A stretch of 64,000 nt of DNA from Lentisalinibacter sediminis. Its GTDB lineage: Bacteria > Pseudomonadota > Gammaproteobacteria > Steroidobacterales > Woeseiaceae. Shown piece by piece: positions 60,122 to 64,000 of this stretch. A program made the translations under genes and the position numbers. A model generated the notes under the pieces. It searched no databases, was not told the origin of the DNA, and saw only the letters and a list, made by a program, of their open reading frames with translations. The DNA is taken from contig NZ_JAPDRF010000001.1 in the NCBI RefSeq assembly GCF_040706615.1, forward strand, positions 62,001-126,000. Direction: 5' to 3'. Each line of letters starts with the position of its first letter. Positions within the stretch are counted from its first letter, which is position 1.

Positions 60122-60145
60122 TATAATCACCCAACAAGTAGGTGA
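60122..60145 (+). promoter_or_regulatory. promoter and operator of the winged-helix/nucleotidyltransferase pair
   Basis: A perfect -10 hexamer TATAAT (60122-60127) overlaps an inverted repeat TCACC-N9-GGTGA (60127-60145). The right arm also forms part of the ribosome-binding region (AGGTGAG) for the ATG at 60151. A regulator bound here would block both transcription start and translation start. No clear -35 element was found. Confidence 0.55.
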
Positions 60146-60150
60146 GTATC

Positions 60151-60501
60151 ATGCAGCAACCCCGGATCTCAGAACGTCCTTTAGTCGGCTTGTTCGGCAG
60201 CGAGTCCGCCTACCGAGTACTGATGTACCTGGAAAACTACGGCAGGGGTTACGCGTCCGAAATGGCGAGAACCTACGGCATTTCTCTGAATCAGGTTCAG
60301 AATCAGCTGCGCAAATTCGAGGAATTGGGACTTCTGGTCAGCCGAATGGAGGGCCCGACGCGGGTCTTCTACTTCAAGCAGGGTCCGGTTTCCGACGCCC
60401 TCAGAGTCTTTCTGCGGGAGATGCTCGAGCGGCTCCCGGAAGAGACAATCAGAAAATATTACCGGGAAAGGCGCCGCCCCCGAAGGCATGGGAAGCGGTA
60501 G
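60151..60501 (+). CDS. winged helix-turn-helix protein, partner of nucleotidyltransferase
   Basis: A 116-residue protein with an ArsR/MarR-like winged helix: ERPLVGLFGSESAYRVLMYL, then YGISLNQVQNQLRKFEELGL and TRVFYFKQGPVSD as the wing. The C-terminus is strongly basic (RKYYRERRRPRRHGKR). Such HTH genes precede nucleotidyltransferase-like genes in several two-gene modules related to AbiE. GTG at 60142 is an alternative start; ATG at 60151 has AGGTGAG before it. Confidence 0.75.
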   Translation: MQQPRISERPLVGLFGSESAYRVLMYLENYGRGYASEMARTYGISLNQVQNQLRKFEELGLLVSRMEGPTRVFYFKQGPVSDALRVFLREMLERLPEETIRKYYRERRRPRRHGKR

Positions 60502-60510
60502 GCTTGTCCG

Positions 60511-61074
60511 ATGATCTCGGAGGACACGAGTTTGACGGAGCTGGCGACCGCTGTCTCCGAGGCATTGGAGAATGCGGGTATCGTCGCGACGCTGTCGGGC
60601 GGTGCAGCAGTGTCGATCTATTCGGCGAATCGCTACCTGTCCGAGGATCTCGATTTCGTTACGAATGCGCTGGTCGACGACCCCGAGCGTGCGCTGTCGC
60701 CGTTGGGCTTTGCAAGGAGAGGCAGGCCTCGGCTCTCAGTGTTCGAACATCATCGTACCGCTTGGTATCTCGAGTTCCCGCCTGGCCCACTCGGATTCGG
60801 CAGTACTTATGTGGATCCGTCGCAATGCACAGTCCTCGAGACTTCTGTCGGGCGTCTGAGAATCATCACGCCTACACATTCCGTAATGGATAGACTGATC
60901 GCGGCAGTAGTCTGGTCGGAACCGCAGTCGTTGGAGCAGGCTGTGCTCGTCGCAATAGAGCAGTCGAAGAACATAGACTGGTCGGCACTGGCAAGCTGGC
61001 TGAAGAAGGAGGGTATCGAAATCGCGCCGGAGGTGAGGCTCTTTCTGGAGCGAACGGCAACTGTGCGAACGTGA
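60511..61074 (+). CDS. nucleotidyltransferase-fold protein (DUF6036/AbiEii-like)
   Basis: A 187-residue protein with the NTase core: GG at residues 30-31 (ATLSGGAAVSIY) and the two-Asp motif D46-L-D48 (YLSEDLDFV), as in minimal nucleotidyltransferases. It lies 9 bp after the winged-helix gene. In AbiE-type modules the transferase is the toxin and the HTH protein the antitoxin; in MNT/HEPN modules the transferase is the antitoxin. Which applies here is open. The third acidic residue of the NTase fold was not identified with certainty. Confidence 0.7.
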   Translation: MISEDTSLTELATAVSEALENAGIVATLSGGAAVSIYSANRYLSEDLDFVTNALVDDPERALSPLGFARRGRPRLSVFEHHRTAWYLEFPPGPLGFGSTYVDPSQCTVLETSVGRLRIITPTHSVMDRLIAAVVWSEPQSLEQAVLVAIEQSKNIDWSALASWLKKEGIEIAPEVRLFLERTATVRT

Positions 61075-61117
61075 TGGGGTCGCGCTCATGTATTCATCCA
61101 CGATTTGATCTATGCCA

Positions 61118-61259
61118 TGAGCCACATGAATAATCGCCCACATCGCCGAGAAATTCAGGTTGCACCGATGAGGGATTGGACGGAAGGGATCGGAAAAGCG
61201 ATCTAGGATCAGAAAGTTACGAATTCAGTCTATCCGGAAGTCGCACCGATGTCGCACCC
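61118..61259 (+). repeat. dispersed MITE-like repeat, copy 4 (5' truncated)
   Basis: Matches the inner and right part of copies 1 and 2: GCCACATGAATAATCGCCCA, CATCGCCGAGAAATTCAGGT, GGATTGGACGGAAGG and the right end AAGTCGCACCGATGTCGCAC. The left terminal repeat is missing. It fills much of 61075-61453, where I see no gene. Confidence 0.7.
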
Positions 61260-61453
61260 GACTTCCTCGACGTTTTACCGGGAAAAAGGGATTGCAGAGC
61301 TCGGTTCAAATTTGTCCCCCAATTTCTTGATTGCAATTCGCGGTAACTTCACTGTATCGGCGAGCGAGGACCACAGCGCCCTGGTATCGCCGCTGCCGCC
61401 GGCGATGAGATTATTGAGGGCTGCGCCCCACACGGTCGTATTACGCTACGCTT

Positions 61454-61795
61454 ATGAGTAACACTTGGGTCACCGATCTTCGGCACTACCTGACGGCCAG
61501 CGGCGCCATGGCGGAGATGCTGCCTCGCGCTCGACGGCTCGCAGAATACTTTGCCAGCATCGTTGTGGATGCTACGACGGGTATCGACGGCCCGCCCACA
61601 GTCCGCTGCCGTCGCCGGCCCGGGCATCGTCCGTGCCCTGGTATCGTGGTTTCGTATCCGGCCGTGGACGACCTTGATAGCATCCACTGGCATTGCCCGG
61701 TCTGTCACGATAACGGGATGATTACGGGGTGGCAGGGCACGTTATGGGACGGCTTCGCCGATCCGGCCGGGGTGGAGTCTGCGGAATCGCACTGA
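61454..61795 (+). CDS. conserved hypothetical protein with Cys-rich region
   Basis: A 113-residue protein of a type I know from many Proteobacteria without a name: WVTDLRHYLTASGAMAEMLP, then RRLAEYFASIVVDAT, VRCRRRPGHRPCPG and a zinc-like CPVC in IHWHCPVCHDNGMITGW. The Cys/His set (CRRRPGHRPC and CPVCH) may bind zinc. Often found near mobile DNA. It lies after repeat copy 4. Confidence 0.7.
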   Translation: MSNTWVTDLRHYLTASGAMAEMLPRARRLAEYFASIVVDATTGIDGPPTVRCRRRPGHRPCPGIVVSYPAVDDLDSIHWHCPVCHDNGMITGWQGTLWDGFADPAGVESAESH

Positions 61796-61873
61796 GGTGT
61801 GCGTCAGATCGTCAGCAGCTGCGACCTGGGCTGTTCGAGTGAGATCAGCCATAATTGACGTTATGCCGTAAAT

Positions 61874-61897
61874 TCCGTATTATCCGCAATATACGGA
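61874..61897 (+). promoter_or_regulatory. palindromic operator upstream of the Phd-type antitoxin
   Basis: TCCGTAT and ATACGGA form a perfect inverted repeat with 7-bp arms around a 10-bp centre, ending 16 bp before the ATG. It fits autoregulation by a Phd/YefM-type antitoxin. Confidence 0.65.
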
Positions 61898-61913
61898 TAC
61901 TCAGGACGCCTTT

Positions 61914-62183
61914 ATGATCGCGACCACAGCCACAGAATTTGCCAAACGTTTCGGGCGCTACAAGGAAGAGGCACAGCGGGAACCGGTGGCTATCACGAGC
62001 CACGGGCGGATCAGCGGCTATTTCGTATCGGCCCGCGAATATGCCGAATTGGAGCGCCTGCGTGCGTTTGAGCGGCGCGTCTACAGGCTCGATAATTTGC
62101 CGGCTGAGATTGCCGATGCCATCGAGGTAGCTCAGATGGATTCGGCCCATGATCATCTCAACGAACTCCTGAACGAAGACTGA
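61914..62183 (+). CDS. Phd/YefM-type antitoxin
   Basis: An 89-residue protein. The N-terminus MIATTATEFAKRFGRYKEEA then REPVAITSHGRISGYFVSAR is the Phd/YefM fold, with the DNA-binding part and the linker that contains the dimer interface; the C-terminal tail (AEIADAIEVAQMDSAHDHL) would bind the toxin. The toxin-like gene starts 21 bp after its stop. Confidence 0.85.
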   Translation: MIATTATEFAKRFGRYKEEAQREPVAITSHGRISGYFVSAREYAELERLRAFERRVYRLDNLPAEIADAIEVAQMDSAHDHLNELLNED

Positions 62184-62204
62184 TCGGCAGGCGAAGCGGC
62201 GACG

Positions 62205-62648
62205 ATGGCATACCCCGATCCGGAGGTCGGCCTCGTCGTTTCTTATTCCTATCTCTGGAGCGATGAGGCAGCCGCCGGCCACGCAGAGGGTCGCAAGCCT
62301 CGACCTTGCGCGGTCGTCATGGCTGTGAAACGCGCCGAGGAAGATCGACCGTTTGTTGCCGTGTTACCCATCACGCACAGTCCGCACTCCGATCCGGAAA
62401 CGGCGATTGAGATTCCCCGGCCAGTAGCCGCACACTTGGGGCTGGACAGCGATCCCTGCTGGGTCGTACTCGATGACGTCAATGTCTTTACCTGGCCGGG
62501 CTATGACTTGCGGCCAATTTCCGGTCAACCCGGCCGTTACGACTATGGCTTGTTGCCGCCGCGGTTCTTCGAAAGGATCGTGAAGCGGTTCGCGCAACTC
62601 AGGCGAAGTGGGCGGATTACCGAAACGTCTCGTGATGACGAAGCTTGA
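62205..62648 (+). CDS. PemK/MazF-like putative toxin
   Basis: A 147-residue protein of the group annotated as plasmid maintenance toxin (PemK-like). Visible are EVGLVVSYSYLWSDEAAAGH, KPRPCAVVMAV, FVAVLPITHSPH, DPCWVVLDDVNVFTWPGYDL and GLLPPRFFERIV. The fold is the MazF/PemK barrel, but the classic MazF catalytic Arg/Thr arrangement cannot be read with certainty. Paired with a Phd antitoxin instead of a PemI/MazE one. Confidence 0.75.
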   Translation: MAYPDPEVGLVVSYSYLWSDEAAAGHAEGRKPRPCAVVMAVKRAEEDRPFVAVLPITHSPHSDPETAIEIPRPVAAHLGLDSDPCWVVLDDVNVFTWPGYDLRPISGQPGRYDYGLLPPRFFERIVKRFAQLRRSGRITETSRDDEA

Positions 62649-62880
62649 TCGGTGGGATAACGTTTAGGGTGGGCACGCAAAGAGTTCTGATATTCGATAT
62701 CACTGGACGTCGCCAAGGCTTTGCCGACCTCCCCGATTTTTTGGATGAATCCGCGGGCGACTAATGATCCTGCCGGAGCGATAAAGATCCGCTCTGTCGC
62801 CTGACTCACGGAGGTAGTTTCTCGAACACGGGAGGCGGCTCAAGTCGAATACGCTGTTGAATTGCGCCGAGTATTGAGCC

Positions 62881-63005
62881 GAGTTCACCGAATATTTGTA
62901 TCGCCGATTGGCCCGAATGGCTAGCCAAATTGACGTTCTGCCTCAGCCGCCTGGCGCAGATTATCCGGGCGAATACTAAGTGCAAGTTCCGGGTCAGTTC
63001 TCTGT
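62881..63005 (+). repeat. second dispersed repeat family, copy B
   Basis: Direct copy of 57916-58041: GAGTTCACCGAATATTT, GACGTTCTGCC, GCGCAGATTATCCGGG and GGGTCAGTTCTCT. It touches the IS256-type remnant at its right edge, with the remnant's stop codon inside the repeat. The segment 62649-62880 before it holds no gene I can support. Confidence 0.7.
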
Positions 63006-63240
63006 ATAAATCGAAATCTGAGCCTCCAGCTCCATCAGCCGCTGCAGCGTCCACTGCCCCAGCTCCCTCAGAAAATCTCCGTCTGCGTGCTTCTCACCGA
63101 GCTCGAGCAATGCCATCCTATCCTCGGTCATCGTGGTGCCTCTCCGTTCTTTGAATGTGTCGCAACATCCAGTTTTCGGAGACCCGCGATGGCCGCTACC
63201 ACCGCCCTCGATTTACATCACTCCCGGGAACACTACCCAG
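62994..63240 (-). mobile_element. IS256-family transposase N-terminal remnant with element end
   Basis: On the minus strand, ATG at 63131 opens 45 codons: MTEDRMALLEL, then GDFLRELGQWTLQRLMELE, the usual N-terminus of IS256-family transposases, after which the frame runs into repeat copy B and stops. Upstream (63132-63240) lies the short non-coding region expected between such a gene and the element's terminal inverted repeat (GGGTAGTGTTCCCGGGAGTG near 63219-63238 on the minus strand). The remainder of the transposase is absent from the window. Confidence 0.7.
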
Positions 63241-63303
63241 ATTGCACCCCTAGCCATGGTCGCATCACATTGAATCGCTGCATCGCCTGATCAGGCCGGT
63301 ATC

Positions 63304-64000
63304 GTGAAAAGCCATCCGCATCGCGACGTCGACACGAATCGCCTTCCGAGCGTACTCCTCGATCGCCTCGCAAGGCCGGTCAGGCAATTCCTGGCGATTG
63401 AGGCTTCAAGCGGCGCGGTTCTTCTGGTTTTCCTCGTTGCCGCTCTCGTCCTCGCCAATTCGCCCTGGGCCCATTCGTTCTTCAATTTATGGGAAGCACA
63501 GATCGGGTTCCGGGTGGGCACCTGGGAGTTCGCCCGCACGTTGAGAGATTGGATCAACGATGCGCTGATGACGCTGTTCTTCTTTCTGGTCTCACTGGAG
63601 CTAAAGCGCGAGCTGGTACTCGGCGAATTGCGCAATCCGCGCATGGCAGCGCTATCGATATCGGCCGCACTGGGAGGAATGCTGGTGCCCGCCTTGCTCT
63701 ATCTGACGATGCAGGCAGGGCAACCGGGCCAGCACGGCTGGGGCACGGTGATGGCCACCGACACCGCGTTCGTCATCGGCTGTCTCGCGTTGCTGGGCTC
63801 ACGCGTTCCGCAGTCTCTGCGGGTTTTCATGTTGTCGCTGGCTATCGTGGATGACATAGGTGCCATTCTCGTTGTTGCCGTCGGCTACAGCAGTGAAATC
63901 GCTGTCCTGCCCCTCGGCCTGGCTGCTCTTGGCATCGCCGTGGTGCGTGCAATGGCGCTTTCAGGCTTCCGCGGTTTTCCGCTCTACTTTCTGATCGGCG
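63304..64000 (+). CDS. nhaA: Na+/H+ antiporter NhaA, N-terminal part (runs off the window)
   Basis: The visible 232 residues from the GTG at 63304 match NhaA: FLAIEASSGAVLLVFLVAAL for helix 1, MTLFFFLVSLELKRELVLGEL, MATDTAFVIGCLALLG and LAIVDDIGAILVVAVGYSS with the two essential aspartates (DD) of the ion site. It exports Na+ in exchange for protons and would suit a saline or alkaline habitat. The start is uncertain because the ribosome-binding site is weak; the C-terminal half lies outside. Confidence 0.9.
   Translation, partial: MKSHPHRDVDTNRLPSVLLDRLARPVRQFLAIEASSGAVLLVFLVAALVLANSPWAHSFFNLWEAQIGFRVGTWEFARTLRDWINDALMTLFFFLVSLELKRELVLGELRNPRMAALSISAALGGMLVPALLYLTMQAGQPGQHGWGTVMATDTAFVIGCLALLGSRVPQSLRVFMLSLAIVDDIGAILVVAVGYSSEIAVLPLGLAALGIAVVRAMALSGFRGFPLYFLIG

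Noticed and set aside
41651..61259. The dispersed repeats as integron attC sites
   Set aside because: I could not find paired GTTRRRY/RYYYAAC core sites, the genes between copies lie on both strands, and no integron integrase is present.

Overview
The window looks like chromosome of a high-GC, respiratory Gammaproteobacterium. This rests on gene content: TonB-dependent receptors, a Fur-regulated heme-uptake operon, an FNR-type site in front of nrfHA, fused CysG, single-chain L-serine ammonia-lyase, Opp-type ABC transport and NhaA. The species cannot be named. There is no rRNA, tRNA or CRISPR array.

Layout. 0-2.9 kb: hemP, a heme receptor and a DUF6607 lipoprotein on the minus strand behind a Fur box. 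3.0-5.3 kb: nrfHA (nitrite to ammonium) behind an FNR-like box; NrfA has CXXCH instead of the lysine heme motif. 5.3-16.6 kb: sdaA; a minus-strand run (peroxidase-like, DoxX, LCAT-like lipase, a frameshifted NrtS-like nitrite/nitrate transporter, a TlpA-like thioredoxin); then DoxX, TetR, AhpD-like, DUF3179, MBL, VOC, GDT1 and PepSY/cytochrome b561. A near-identical operator lies before doxX and before tetR. 17-24 kb: cysJIH, a CysB-type regulator and cysG, together reducing PAPS to sulfide and making the siroheme cofactor. 24-30.8 kb: exporter, Fur-linked small protein, amidohydrolase, trmO and hypotheticals. 31-33.5 kb: decayed toxin-antitoxin fragments, then a cluster of small stress-type genes (MgtC, entericidin-like, CsbD, DUF3096, DUF1328). 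33.8-40.8 kb: an MBL-rhodanese protein and the oppADFBC operon.

40.8-63.3 kb is accessory in character: long non-coding gaps, lower GC in places, and four toxin-antitoxin-like pairs. Two dispersed repeat families occur here. One is about 245 bp with imperfect terminal inverted repeats (two full and two 5'-truncated copies, all in one orientation). The other is about 125 bp, in two direct copies that bracket a 5 kb segment holding three of the toxin-antitoxin-like pairs. Between them lies a coherent plus-strand cluster at 47.7-57.9 kb: a MocR-type regulator with an extra C-terminal domain, a nitrilase-family hydrolase, a TonB receptor, a TPR-sulfotransferase, a secreted SxxK serine hydrolase and an MFS transporter. 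It is best read as an uptake-and-hydrolysis pathway for an unidentified amide- or ester-containing compound. The window ends inside nhaA.
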